Assembly (NCBI GenBank): GCA_022361315.1
Contig: JAKSBB010000756.1
Span: 1-34,959, forward strand
Reading direction: 5' to 3'
Source: Desulfobacterales bacterium
GTDB taxonomy: Bacteria; Desulfobacterota; Desulfobacteria; Desulfobacterales; Desulfobacteraceae
Length of the DNA stretch: 34,959 nucleotides
Part shown: one piece after another, positions 8,386 to 16,534 of the stretch
Numbering within the stretch: the first letter of the stretch is position 1
Layout: each line of letters begins with the position of its first letter
The notes under the pieces: generated by a model
What the model was told of the DNA's origin: nothing
The model's database searches: none
Seen by the model: only the letters and a program-made list of their open reading frames with translations
Program-made: the position numbers and the translations under genes

Positions 8386-9579
8386 TTACACCTCTATCCG
8401 TTTCAAGCTGTGAGCAAGTACCATTCCCACCACGGCACCTATGGCGAGATTCGAGGCCAGGGTTACGGCCAGGATTACCGTCACCACAAAGATCTCATTC
8501 CGGGTATTCATGTCGATGATGGTCATGGCCAGCTGGCTGCCGGCAAAGATCAGCAGCACCCCAAGGATGGCCATGGGAATGAGAAAGAGGATGGACAGAA
8601 ATCCTGCCCCCAGAATCAGCGGCAGCCCCATCATCAGGCCGCCGATAATCAGATTGGATCCGGCGGTTTTCGCCCCGAACCGGTAATGGGCGGCCAGACC
8701 GCCGGCACCGTGGCACATGGGCATACCGCCGAAAAGAAAACTTAAGACATTGCCTGCCGCCATGGAGACGCACAGGGAGGCATAGGTCATTTTTTCGGCC
8801 GCATCCCCGAAGTAGTCTTTGGACAGGTCTGCCTGGGCAAGCACGGCATTCCCCAGGGTCATGGGCATCTGGGGAAGCACCACTGCGAGAATGACAAAGG
8901 AAAAGTCCGCCCCTGAAGGAAACCCGTGGGGCAGCAGCTCCGGGAAGTAGAGTCCGGGGCTCAGGGCATCCAGCCCCTCTCCGGTGCCGAATACAAGACC
9001 GATGACCATCCCCAGCAGAATAACGATAAGTCCGGCCGGCAGTTTCCGGTTGTTCAGAAACCCCAGGGTGGTGATAATGCCGAGGGTGCCGATGACAAGG
9101 CCGATGGGCAGCGGCCCCAGGGTCTGGAGGGTGAGATAGGGTTCCGCCAGGTTCTTGAGGTGCTGGATCGTGGAGTTCCCCCCCATCATCTCCACGCCTT
9201 TTACCATCAACAGTAACCCTGTGGACACCTGAATGCCCCGGATCACCGCCTTGGGGATATACCGGCCGAACCGGTCGATTGAACCGGTGGCGGCAATCAG
9301 CGCCAGGGTGCCCGCCATGAGCAGGGTTGAGGCCTGGATCTGCTGCACCGACATGGCCGTGGCAATGGCATAGGCCCCGATCACCTTCATGGGTTCCACC
9401 GGCACGGTGAGCCCGTAATAAACGCCGGTGAGGGCATAGAACAACCCCATGGAAAAGAAAACGCCCATGGGGCTGAGGCCGTTGACCATGATCATACCCA
9501 GGGCTAGGGGCAGGATGGTGCCCAGATCCCCGAGGGACCCTGCGAACTCGTTCCTGTTGAACCGGTATTTCGGCATCAT
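8386..9579 (-). CDS. Putative molybdate/sulfate transporter (MOT1 type)
   Basis: A 397-residue integral membrane protein with about ten or eleven hydrophobic segments, of the MOT1/SulP-related family of molybdate or sulfate transporters. The diagnostic N-terminal motif FAGSLGDLGTILPLALG is followed by VPVEPMKVIGAYAIA and later by PQMPMTLGNAVLA and GGMPMCHGAGGLAAHYRFG, all typical of this family. Its start codon overlaps the trmO stop (ATGA), so the two genes are translationally coupled. The molybdoenzyme operon beginning 1.7 kb away gives a plausible reason for molybdate uptake here, although sulfate cannot be excluded by sequence. Confidence 0.87.
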   Translation of the reverse strand: MMPKYRFNRNEFAGSLGDLGTILPLALGMIMVNGLSPMGVFFSMGLFYALTGVYYGLTVPVEPMKVIGAYAIATAMSVQQIQASTLLMAGTLALIAATGSIDRFGRYIPKAVIRGIQVSTGLLLMVKGVEMMGGNSTIQHLKNLAEPYLTLQTLGPLPIGLVIGTLGIITTLGFLNNRKLPAGLIVILLGMVIGLVFGTGEGLDALSPGLYFPELLPHGFPSGADFSFVILAVVLPQMPMTLGNAVLAQADLSKDYFGDAAEKMTYASLCVSMAAGNVLSFLFGGMPMCHGAGGLAAHYRFGAKTAGSNLIIGGLMMGLPLILGAGFLSILFLIPMAILGVLLIFAGSQLAMTIIDMNTRNEIFVVTVILAVTLASNLAIGAVVGMVLAHSLKRIEV

Positions 9580-10055
9580 TTGCTGCTGAACCTGTCGTCT
9601 GAACGTTTATTCTCCGCATCGTTCTGGGTCTGTTCCAGCCAGCCCGATGCCGTCACCTCTTTGACATCAAACCGCGGAACGTAGGGCTTGATATCGATCA
9701 GCGGGGTTTGGTCCAATACGTCAATATCCTCAATCTCCAGTATCCGTCCCTCCCGTGAGCGCAGGCGGACAATGGAAAGTCCGATGGGGTTGGGCCGCCT
9801 GGGGGCCCGGGTGGAGAATAATCCCCGGGGTGTCTTGTCCAGAAAGGGCGTGACCGTCAGGTCGTATCCGTCGGACCTGTGAAACTGGTAGAGCAGGATG
9901 AGGTGGGAAAACCCCTCAATGTCATTCAATCCTTCTTCATAGGCCGGTGCGATATGGATTCTGCCTTTGACGCCTTTGGCTCCCGTGGGCTGGATGGGCA
10001 TGCCTTCAAGGGAGGTGAACGGTGTTTCAATCATGCCGATGGGTGAAATTTCCAT
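9576..10055 (-). CDS. trmO: TrmO-family tRNA m6t6A37 methyltransferase
   Basis: A 159-residue TsaA/TrmO-family protein. Family members methylate t6A at position 37 of tRNA using S-adenosylmethionine through an unusual beta-barrel fold. The sequence opens with the typical ISPIGMIETPF, then IEGFSHLILLYQFHRS, and the signature STRAPRRPNPIGLS, followed by DVLDQTPLIDIKPYVPRFD. It is shorter than E. coli TrmO because it lacks the C-terminal extension. AAGGAGA at 10062-10068 precedes the ATG. It is first in a two-gene operon with the MOT1 transporter. That pairing leaves open whether this copy acts on tRNA or has a role linked to molybdenum. Confidence 0.88.
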   Translation of the reverse strand: MEISPIGMIETPFTSLEGMPIQPTGAKGVKGRIHIAPAYEEGLNDIEGFSHLILLYQFHRSDGYDLTVTPFLDKTPRGLFSTRAPRRPNPIGLSIVRLRSREGRILEIEDIDVLDQTPLIDIKPYVPRFDVKEVTASGWLEQTQNDAENKRSDDRFSSK

Positions 10056-10071
10056 AATGATCTCCTTAGAT

Positions 10072-10100
10072 GTTCCCCGTCAGCCCCGGTATAGTGGAAC
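10072..10100 (-). promoter_or_regulatory. Possible leader hairpin upstream of trmO
   Basis: GTTCC and GGAAC (10072-10076 and 10096-10100) can pair in the mRNA four bases upstream of the trmO ribosome site. The same 140-bp divergent region has AAGCCT/AGGCTT arms (10154-10159, 10185-10190) and near-repeats of CCCGGTATGG at 10085, 10139 and 10174. A molybdenum-related riboswitch was considered but no consensus could be confirmed. Confidence 0.25.
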
Positions 10101-10195
10101 TTCCGTGCAAAGTCCAGTAAAATCAATTGGGGGAAAGGCCCGGTATGGCCGGCAAGCCTGTTGTTCCTTTTTTCCGGGTATGGTAGGCTTCGTCC

Positions 10196-11503
10196 ATGTC
10201 AACTGAACATCTGCCTGCAGAAATTCTGACCCGTCTGGGCCGCCAGCTGGAAGACTTTCTTCGCCTGTGGCCCAAACATATGGGGAACGCCGGGTACCTT
10301 GAGAATACCACGGCCAGGCGCAGTGATACCATTCTTTCATATGAGTGGTTTCTGGAATCCCTGGGGGCCGTGGCAGAAAGCGGAGACCCCCCGTCCTTTG
10401 GTGAACTGATTTTAAATAAAGACAACTGGGCGGCCCATTTCATTCTTACCTCCCGCCGTCACCGGGCCAGGGGCGTGACCGGGGAGATGTTCATCGGTTG
10501 CCTGAAAACCCTCGTTCATTCGGTGCTGGAAATGGTCCATGACGGAGATGAGCCCCTGCAGCAGAAACTGCAGGCCGTCTCCTTTATCCGGATGTGGGCG
10601 GATGCCCTGGAGACCATCATCATTCAGGACTGGGCCAATATGTCACAGAGGGAAGCAGACAGTTCCCTGGATCACGCAAACCGCCGCCTGACCCTGGAAA
10701 AGTGCAAGTATGAAAACGTACTGGATTCAATATCAGAACTGGTGTTGATGATCAACGGCAGGGGGGAGGTGCTGGAGGCCAACCGGTCTGCCCGGCGGTA
10801 TTTCGGCACGGATCCATCGGGTACATCAATTCTGGATTTACTGGGAATCGGCGAGGCCGACGGGAACACCGTTTACGCTGAACATACCGCGGAGGCCCCC
10901 CTGGAAGTTTCACTGGGTGATGATCTCTACTTCCACTGTGTCTTTGTTCCCCTTCATGAGATCAGCCTTTCTTCGGACGGGTACCTGGCCGTACTGAAAG
11001 ATATTACGGTCCATGTCAAACAGAGCGAAATGCTGGAGACCCTTGTGTCCGAGAGAACTTCGGAACTGGTGAACAAGAAAAATCAACTGGAGGAGATGAA
11101 CGTCACCCTTCGAACGGTGATGAAAACAGTGGATAAGGAGCGGGAGTCATTCGAACAGAACATCAGCCGCACCGTCAGCCGCACCCTGATTCCCACATTG
11201 CGCACCATCCGGAAGGAAACCTCCGGTGACATCCGCGGCTCATACATCGACATCCTTGAGGATCAATTGTACAAACTCACCCAGGGCGGTGAAACCGGCC
11301 GCCAGGCCATGCTTTTAAAACTGACCCCCATGGAGATGAAGGTCTGCAAATTCATCCAGGCCGGTGTCACCTCCCAGGAAATCGCAGATGCCCTGAATCT
11401 GTCCATCGTCACCATCCAGACCCACCGGCGAAACATACGCCGTAAACTGAATATCCAAAACCGAAAACTAAACCTTCATACCTATCTGAATCAAAACGCA
11501 TAG
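10196..11503 (+). CDS. PAS-LuxR-type transcriptional regulator
   Basis: A 435-residue one-component regulator. Residues about 1-165 are mostly helical and match no family I can name with certainty. A PAS domain follows (about 175-280, VLDSISELVLMINGRGEVLEANRSA), then a long coiled coil from about 280 to 330, and a C-terminal LuxR helix-turn-helix (LTPMEMKVCKFIQAGVTSQEIADALNLS with the recognition helix near VTIQTHRRNIRRKL). The coiled coil and HTH are similar to those of the regulator at 32682, so the two are paralogs in architecture. It lies directly upstream of the transporter-molybdoenzyme-mttB operon on the same strand and is its likely regulator. The ribosome site is weak. Confidence 0.87.
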   Translation: MSTEHLPAEILTRLGRQLEDFLRLWPKHMGNAGYLENTTARRSDTILSYEWFLESLGAVAESGDPPSFGELILNKDNWAAHFILTSRRHRARGVTGEMFIGCLKTLVHSVLEMVHDGDEPLQQKLQAVSFIRMWADALETIIIQDWANMSQREADSSLDHANRRLTLEKCKYENVLDSISELVLMINGRGEVLEANRSARRYFGTDPSGTSILDLLGIGEADGNTVYAEHTAEAPLEVSLGDDLYFHCVFVPLHEISLSSDGYLAVLKDITVHVKQSEMLETLVSERTSELVNKKNQLEEMNVTLRTVMKTVDKERESFEQNISRTVSRTLIPTLRTIRKETSGDIRGSYIDILEDQLYKLTQGGETGRQAMLLKLTPMEMKVCKFIQAGVTSQEIADALNLSIVTIQTHRRNIRRKLNIQNRKLNLHTYLNQNA

Positions 11504-11542
11504 ACGTAAGCGTCGAAATGGTTTCTTTCCCCAGATCTTAAA

Positions 11543-11566
11543 AATGGGTATATAAAAATACCCATT
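11543..11566. promoter_or_regulatory. Palindrome upstream of the transporter operon
   Basis: Perfect 9-bp arms AATGGGTAT (11543-11551) and ATACCCATT (11558-11566) flank ATAAAA. The centre contains TATAAA, a possible -10 box without a good -35, as expected for an activated promoter. It could be the operator of the LuxR-type protein encoded just upstream. A weak terminator is the alternative, because CTTTTT lies 7 bp downstream. Confidence 0.45.
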
Positions 11567-11706
11567 AATTACTCTTTTTGTCGTCTTTCATCCCCTTCTT
11601 TTGTCCTGTAGAGTGGATTCACATCTTCAGAAGAGAAACCCGATATCGAGTTTGGCAAAAACGGAAGAAATACGTACCAACCACAGGAAAGAATGAAGGA
11701 GATCAA

Positions 11707-12759
11707 ATGGAAAACACCATGCAAAATACCACGGGATTAAATGCCCGGGAACAATATGAGGCCCGGGCATTAAGCTTCGCCAAAGTGGGGATCGGGTTTG
11801 CCGCAGCATCCGGTATGCTGTGGGGGCTGGATACGGTCATCCTGGGACTGGCCTTTGCCCTGATTCCGTTCAACGTATCGGAACCCGTATCCCTGGTCCT
11901 GGCCGCCGGGGTGGCAAATGCCGCACTCCACGACGGGTTCGGCACGATATGGCTGGCACTGTATAACGGATTGATCAAGGGAAAAATTGTTGAATACTTC
12001 AGGGTGATCCGCACCAAACCGGGATTTTTTATTCTCCTGGCGGGATTTTGCGGCGGCCCCATCGCCATGGGGTGTTTTGTCATCAGTATCAGTATGGCCG
12101 GCACATATGCCGTTTGTATTTCCGCCACCTACCCGATTTTAGGCTCCCTTGCCGCCGCTGTGTTTCTGAAAGAGAAAATCAACAAACGGGTGTGGATCGG
12201 TATGATTGTGGCCGTTGCCGGTGCCATTTATCTCTCCTATTCACCCCCGGAAGGCGATTTGCCCAATAATTTTTATCTGGGGCTGGTCATTGGTCTGGCA
12301 GCAGGACTGGGCTGGGGATTGGAAGGGGTATTCGCCTCCTACGGCATGGATCTGGTGGACGATGAGGTGGCTGTCGGGCTCAAGCTTGCCGCCCAGTTCG
12401 TTCTTTATTTCGTCTTTGTCCTGCCGGTCTTTGGGGCCGTGGTCTTCTTTTTTGATATTTTTTCAAGTCCGGACATCGGCAAGCTGCTACCCATCATGGC
12501 CATGGCCGGTCTGGCCGGCGGCATGACCATGCTGTGCTGGTATAAGGCTTTCGTCACCACAGGGGTGAGCCGGGCCATGACCTTTAACATCACCTACGCC
12601 CTGTGGTCCATCGTGTGGAGCCTGCTCTTTTCCGCCCTGGGTATCATCGAGTATTCCATCAGTCCTGAGCTTGTCATCGGGGCCGTGGTTGTGACCGCCG
12701 GTGCTATACTGGTGGTGGCAAATCCCAAAGAGTTGTTGAATCTGAGATCCCTGGACTGA
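11707..12759 (+). CDS. EamA/DMT-family transporter
   Basis: A 351-residue membrane protein with two EamA-like halves and about ten hydrophobic segments, of the drug/metabolite transporter superfamily. The start at 11707 follows AAGGAGATCAA; the longer open frame from 11578 has no such site and a non-membrane-like leader. Conserved features include GMLWGLDTVILGLAF near the start, SATYPILGSLAAAVFLKEKI at the end of the first half, and LCWYKAFVTTGVSRAMTFNITYALWS in the second half. It opens the operon with the molybdoenzyme and mttB genes, 41 bp upstream of the next gene. Uptake or export of the methylated substrate or product is inferred from that position. Confidence 0.85.
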   Translation: MENTMQNTTGLNAREQYEARALSFAKVGIGFAAASGMLWGLDTVILGLAFALIPFNVSEPVSLVLAAGVANAALHDGFGTIWLALYNGLIKGKIVEYFRVIRTKPGFFILLAGFCGGPIAMGCFVISISMAGTYAVCISATYPILGSLAAAVFLKEKINKRVWIGMIVAVAGAIYLSYSPPEGDLPNNFYLGLVIGLAAGLGWGLEGVFASYGMDLVDDEVAVGLKLAAQFVLYFVFVLPVFGAVVFFFDIFSSPDIGKLLPIMAMAGLAGGMTMLCWYKAFVTTGVSRAMTFNITYALWSIVWSLLFSALGIIEYSISPELVIGAVVVTAGAILVVANPKELLNLRSLD

Positions 12760-12800
12760 TAAGACATCATACAATTACATCGTGTAAAAGGAGAAAGCAA

Positions 12801-13082
12801 ATGGGTACAGCCGTATTACCTCTGAAATACAGTCTGGTCAAATATATGAACGGGAAGGCCAAGGTCACTGCCAAAGAATTGTTTGACAGCGCAACCCCCC
12901 GTTACGGAAACGAAAAACAACTCTCCCTGGCCAATGTGGAGAAGCATCTGTCCGCATTACGGGCGGCCGGGCTTATCGATATGGTGGACGTCGCCTTCAA
13001 TGGTGACGGAGATCTTAACTGCTCATACAAACTTACGGATTACGGTCAAAGCCGGCTGAAGAAATATGTCCCCCAAGGATAG
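12801..13082 (+). CDS. Small winged-helix-like protein
   Basis: A 93-residue protein that I cannot place in a named family. Its pattern suggests a winged helix-turn-helix: an N-terminal helix, VTAKELFDSA, a probable recognition helix around LSLANVEKHLSALRAAGLI, and a C-terminal strand pair ending in YKLTDYGQSRLKKYV, a segment typical of the wing and last helix of many small DNA-binding proteins. AAAGGAGAAAG precedes the ATG. Its 3' end overlaps the chaperone gene by 17 bp, so it is part of the operon. A local regulator is plausible. A role in assembly of the molybdoenzyme is also possible. Confidence 0.7.
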   Translation: MGTAVLPLKYSLVKYMNGKAKVTAKELFDSATPRYGNEKQLSLANVEKHLSALRAAGLIDMVDVAFNGDGDLNCSYKLTDYGQSRLKKYVPQG

Positions 13083-13704
13083 TATAAAGGATAATAAGGT
13101 TTCAGAACCGGCCGCCATGGAAAAAGGGCATGATCCGGCCCCCGGAGAATGCCCTCTGACCCCGGGCTGTATCGCGGGGTTACGGGACTTCTTCGCCGCC
13201 GTTGACGCCGCCGCCCTGCAAGCCGCCTATGCCGCCACCAACAACTTTCCATTGGACAAGGTGGACTGGCAGCAGGTGGAGTATGATTTCAACCGGCTCT
13301 TTGTGGGGCCGGCAGCGCCGGCAGCTCCGCCCTATGCATCGGTGTATTTGGATGAAAACGCCGATCTCATGGGAAAATCCACCCTCGGGATCCGCCAACT
13401 TTACAACTCACTTGGGATGCAGGTACCAGACCCGGGGGCGCTGCCCGACGATTTCATCTCATATGAGCTGGATGCCCTCCTGGTGATCCTGGGGCAGCAA
13501 CCGCTGGATATGAAGGCATTGAAATCTCTGGTTTCGAGGCACATGGGGGCATGGGTGCCGGCATTCTGCGAACGATGCAGGCAGGCGGACAGGGTGCCGC
13601 AGCCTGTCCGCCACATGGTAGACCTGCTGGAATCCCTGGTCCACACCCTGTCACAATCAATAACCAACCCAGTACCAGATTCAAACTCAAAGGGGGATAG
13701 GTAA
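13066..13704 (+). CDS. TorD/DmsD-family molybdoenzyme chaperone
   Basis: A 212-residue all-helical protein of the TorD family. These cytoplasmic chaperones bind the apo-form of DMSO-reductase-family enzymes and hold it ready for cofactor insertion. The motif YDFNRLFVGP is followed by PPYASVYLDEN, then LMGKSTLGIRQLYNSLGM, all standard for the family, and by DFISYELDALLVIL. It starts inside the previous gene and ends 4 bp before the catalytic subunit gene, as expected for a dedicated chaperone. The enzyme it serves has no Tat signal, so its task here is presumably cofactor loading rather than export proofreading. A start at 13117 is possible but lacks a ribosome site. Confidence 0.88.
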   Translation: MSPKDSIKDNKVSEPAAMEKGHDPAPGECPLTPGCIAGLRDFFAAVDAAALQAAYAATNNFPLDKVDWQQVEYDFNRLFVGPAAPAAPPYASVYLDENADLMGKSTLGIRQLYNSLGMQVPDPGALPDDFISYELDALLVILGQQPLDMKALKSLVSRHMGAWVPAFCERCRQADRVPQPVRHMVDLLESLVHTLSQSITNPVPDSNSKGDR

Positions 13705-13708
13705 ACCC

Positions 13709-15925
13709 ATGGGTATCAATGATCAGATGGAATGGCTTAACGAGGGGCTGTCAAAGATCCGGCAGCTGGCCTCCCGTGTCAATTTGCCGCCCAAGCTTTT
13801 AATCCCTGAAAAAAAGCCGGCCCGGGTGTTTGATGAGACTCAGTATCAGGTTTTCAGAAATGCCTGCCCCCGGAATTGCTATGATACCTGCAGTATCAAG
13901 ACCTATGTCCGGGACGGGGTGGTCGAATTCATAGAGGGGGATGGCGGTTCCAGCTATACGGACGGCGGCCTCTGTGTAAAGGGGTATTCATATCCCCGCA
14001 GACAGTACAGCCCGGACCGGATCAAGTATCCCATGATCCAGGACAAAAGGGGCTCGGGAAAGTGGCGGCGTATTTCCTGGGACAGGGCAATGGATATCAT
14101 TGCGAAAAAGATTCTGGAAATCAAAGATAAGGACGGATCTCTGCTCGGACTGGCGCTGTCCAAATTATCCGGCCACCACGGGGTCACCAACCATGCCGTT
14201 GAAGGCATGATGAGTTCCCTGGGGTACACCACACGATTTGTGGGCACCCCCTGCTGGCCCGCCGGGATTGATGCCCAGACCTACGACATGGGCGACATCT
14301 GGTGCAACGACCCCGAAGATATGAGTGAGGCGAAGTATATCATTCTCTGGGGGGTAAACCCTGCCTGGTGTGCGGTTCATTCTATGAAATACATCATGGC
14401 GGCCCGGCAGAGAGGGGCAAAGATCGTCAGTATTGATCCGGTATTCACCCAGACCAGCGCCAAAAGCGATGAATACTGGCAGCCCCATCCCGGCACCGAC
14501 GGGGCCCTGGCCCTGGGGATGGCAAGGCACATCCTGGACCAGGGCCTTACGGATGCAGATTTCGTTTCCGAAAATACCGTGGGATTCGATGCCTTCAGCA
14601 CCTATTTGCGTGACCATATCGGGGTTGAATGGGCGGCGGAAAAAACCGGAATTCCGGCGGACCGCATCAGGGCCGTGGCAGAGGAATTTGCCCAGGCAAG
14701 TCCGGGGACCATCTGGATCGGTTATGGGCTGCAGCGCCATACCAACGGTGGGGCAACCGTCCGGGCCATAGATGCCCTTGTGGCCATGTGCGGCCACATC
14801 GGCAAGGTGGGGGGCGGTGCCCGGTATGCCCACCTGCGCACCTGGGGATTCAACTATCATGCGGAAACGCAGTCGCCGCCGGAAGGGTCTGTGGGGGTGC
14901 CCGGGAACACGGAGCCGGGACCTGGTTATTCAGACCGGCATTTGAACATCAACAAAACGGCCCGGTCTATTCTGGAGGCTGATGATCCGAAGATCCGTAT
15001 GCTCTGGGTGTCATGCCGGAATGTATTTGCCCAGGACTTTGACCGGAACCTGATGGAAAAGGCCTTTGAAAAACTGGAACTGGTGGTCAGTGTGGAGCAG
15101 TTTTTCACCGAAACCGTGAAATACTCGGACCTGGTGCTTCCGGTGACCACCTTATTTGAGGAGTTCAGTGTCAATGTTTCCTACTGGCACTATTGGCTGG
15201 CTATAAACGAGGCCGCAGTTAAGCCCATGTACGAGGCCAAATCCAACCTGGAAATTGCAGCACTGCTGAGCCGGAAAATAAACGAATTGCGTCCGGGATC
15301 CTGTACCTTTCCCCAGCAGGCAGATGACCGTGAATGGACCATCAAGGAGTTTAACCCGGACCTGCTGGAGGCCTTCGGGCTGGAGAGCTGGGAAACCCTG
15401 CGGTCCGGTCCGGTGAAGATGAAGATGGACAGTTCCGCAGGCTGGCATGACAACCGGTTCATGACGCCCTCGGGGAAGTACGAGTTTGCCTCCGAACTAT
15501 GCGCCCGGGACGGATATGATGCGCTGCCCGTTTTCAAGGAAGGGCGAAAGGCCTACGATAAGTACAGGCTGCTCACCCCCCACTCGAAATTCGGTATCCA
15601 TTCACAGTTTAACAATCTGGACTGGGTGGCCTCCTTTAACAAGGAACCCTATGTATATATCCATCCGACCCTGGCGCAGCACAAAGGGATTTCCGACCTT
15701 GACCGTATCCGGGTGTTCAATGCCTTGGGGACGCTTACGGCAAAGGTGAAAGTCTCCCGGAACGTTCCGGAAAAGACCATATTGATGTACGAAGCCTGGT
15801 TCAAAGATTTTGATTTTAACGTCAACACATTGGTGGACGACAGGGAAGCGGACATGGGCAGCAAAAAAACAGGCGCCCCGGGTGTGGCCCTCCATGATCA
15901 GTTTGCAGATATTGAGAAAGTCTAA
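13709..15925 (+). CDS. Molybdopterin oxidoreductase, DMSO-reductase family catalytic subunit
   Basis: A 738-residue catalytic subunit of the DMSO reductase superfamily, with bis-MGD cofactor and one [4Fe-4S] cluster. The cluster ligands are Cys53, Cys57, Cys61 (CPRNCYDTC) and Cys89. The expected molybdenum-ligand region reads VGTPCWPAGID, with Cys182 the likely ligand, where true DMSO and TMAO reductases use serine. The C-terminal molydopterin-dinucleotide domain starts near LLTPHSKFGIHSQF. The N-terminus has no twin-arginine signal, so the enzyme should stay in the cytoplasm. It is followed by ferredoxin-type and membrane-anchor subunits, forming a DmsABC- or Psr/Phs-like complex. Substrate unknown: candidates are an S- or N-oxide, a sulfur compound, or a methylated-amine intermediate suggested by the mttB gene in the operon. 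Confidence 0.92.
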   Translation: MGINDQMEWLNEGLSKIRQLASRVNLPPKLLIPEKKPARVFDETQYQVFRNACPRNCYDTCSIKTYVRDGVVEFIEGDGGSSYTDGGLCVKGYSYPRRQYSPDRIKYPMIQDKRGSGKWRRISWDRAMDIIAKKILEIKDKDGSLLGLALSKLSGHHGVTNHAVEGMMSSLGYTTRFVGTPCWPAGIDAQTYDMGDIWCNDPEDMSEAKYIILWGVNPAWCAVHSMKYIMAARQRGAKIVSIDPVFTQTSAKSDEYWQPHPGTDGALALGMARHILDQGLTDADFVSENTVGFDAFSTYLRDHIGVEWAAEKTGIPADRIRAVAEEFAQASPGTIWIGYGLQRHTNGGATVRAIDALVAMCGHIGKVGGGARYAHLRTWGFNYHAETQSPPEGSVGVPGNTEPGPGYSDRHLNINKTARSILEADDPKIRMLWVSCRNVFAQDFDRNLMEKAFEKLELVVSVEQFFTETVKYSDLVLPVTTLFEEFSVNVSYWHYWLAINEAAVKPMYEAKSNLEIAALLSRKINELRPGSCTFPQQADDREWTIKEFNPDLLEAFGLESWETLRSGPVKMKMDSSAGWHDNRFMTPSGKYEFASELCARDGYDALPVFKEGRKAYDKYRLLTPHSKFGIHSQFNNLDWVASFNKEPYVYIHPTLAQHKGISDLDRIRVFNALGTLTAKVKVSRNVPEKTILMYEAWFKDFDFNVNTLVDDREADMGSKKTGAPGVALHDQFADIEKV

Positions 15926-15936
15926 GGAGACCTCCC

Positions 15937-16530
15937 ATGGCTGAACAGAAAGCCTTTCTGGTAAACGCGGACCGGTGCATCGGCTGTTATACCTGTGCGA
16001 TGGCCTGCAAGAGTTACAACGGCCTGGAAAGTGATGTGGCCTGGCGGCAGATTTACCCCCTGGCTGAAAATCATTTTCCCTATGATGACAGGGCCTTTTA
16101 TTCACTGGCATGCAACCATTGTGCAGCTCCGGTATGTGAGGCGGTTTGCCCCACCGGGGCCTATAAAAAACGGCGGGATGACGGGATTGTGATCCATGAT
16201 CAGGATGCCTGTATCGGATGCACCAATTGTATCCGGGCCTGTCCCTTCGGTGCCCCGAAGTACAATAAAAAACTGAAGAAGGCCGAGAAATGCAGCCTTT
16301 GCCACCACCGCCTTGATGCCGGACTGGCGCCGGCCTGTATCCAGGCCTGCCCGGTACGGGCCATTGAACTGGTGGACCTGAATACACTGAATCGGGAAAT
16401 GTTTGATCAGGACACGCCGGAGGCCCCGAAGCTGCTAGAGACGCCCCCCGGCTTTCCCGACGGGGAGGGGCTTTATCCCTCCGTCCGGTTTGTTTTGCCG
16501 ACACTTCCCAGAATGATGATAATGAGGTGA
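15937..16530 (+). CDS. Four-cluster ferredoxin subunit (DmsB type)
   Basis: A 197-residue iron-sulfur electron-transfer subunit. Sixteen cysteines fall in four groups: CIGCYTCAMAC near residue 16, CNHCAAPVCEAVCP, CIGCTNCIRACP, and CSLCHHRLDAGLAPACIQACP, matching four [4Fe-4S] clusters. These carry electrons between the quinone-linked membrane anchor and the molybdenum subunit. Like the catalytic subunit it has no export signal. AAGGAGACCTCCC precedes the ATG. It begins 11 bp after the catalytic gene and ends 4 bp before the anchor gene, so a three-subunit complex is well supported. Confidence 0.93.
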   Translation: MAEQKAFLVNADRCIGCYTCAMACKSYNGLESDVAWRQIYPLAENHFPYDDRAFYSLACNHCAAPVCEAVCPTGAYKKRRDDGIVIHDQDACIGCTNCIRACPFGAPKYNKKLKKAEKCSLCHHRLDAGLAPACIQACPVRAIELVDLNTLNREMFDQDTPEAPKLLETPPGFPDGEGLYPSVRFVLPTLPRMMIMR

Positions 16531-16534
16531 TGAT

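Noticed and set aside
8495..9619. A 374-codon minus-strand frame overlapping the transporter gene
   Set aside because: It is rich in Arg, His, Gly and Pro, as expected of an out-of-frame reading of GC-rich coding DNA. The transporter in the other frame has clear family motifs.
10056..10195. A molybdenum-cofactor riboswitch upstream of trmO
   Set aside because: The setting is suggestive but I could not align the sequence to the known motif. Only short hairpins are visible.
14165..16504. Long minus-strand frames (14165-14860, 15602-16504) within the reductase genes
   Set aside because: They are shadows of the molybdopterin and ferredoxin subunit genes, with no family motifs and no start signals.
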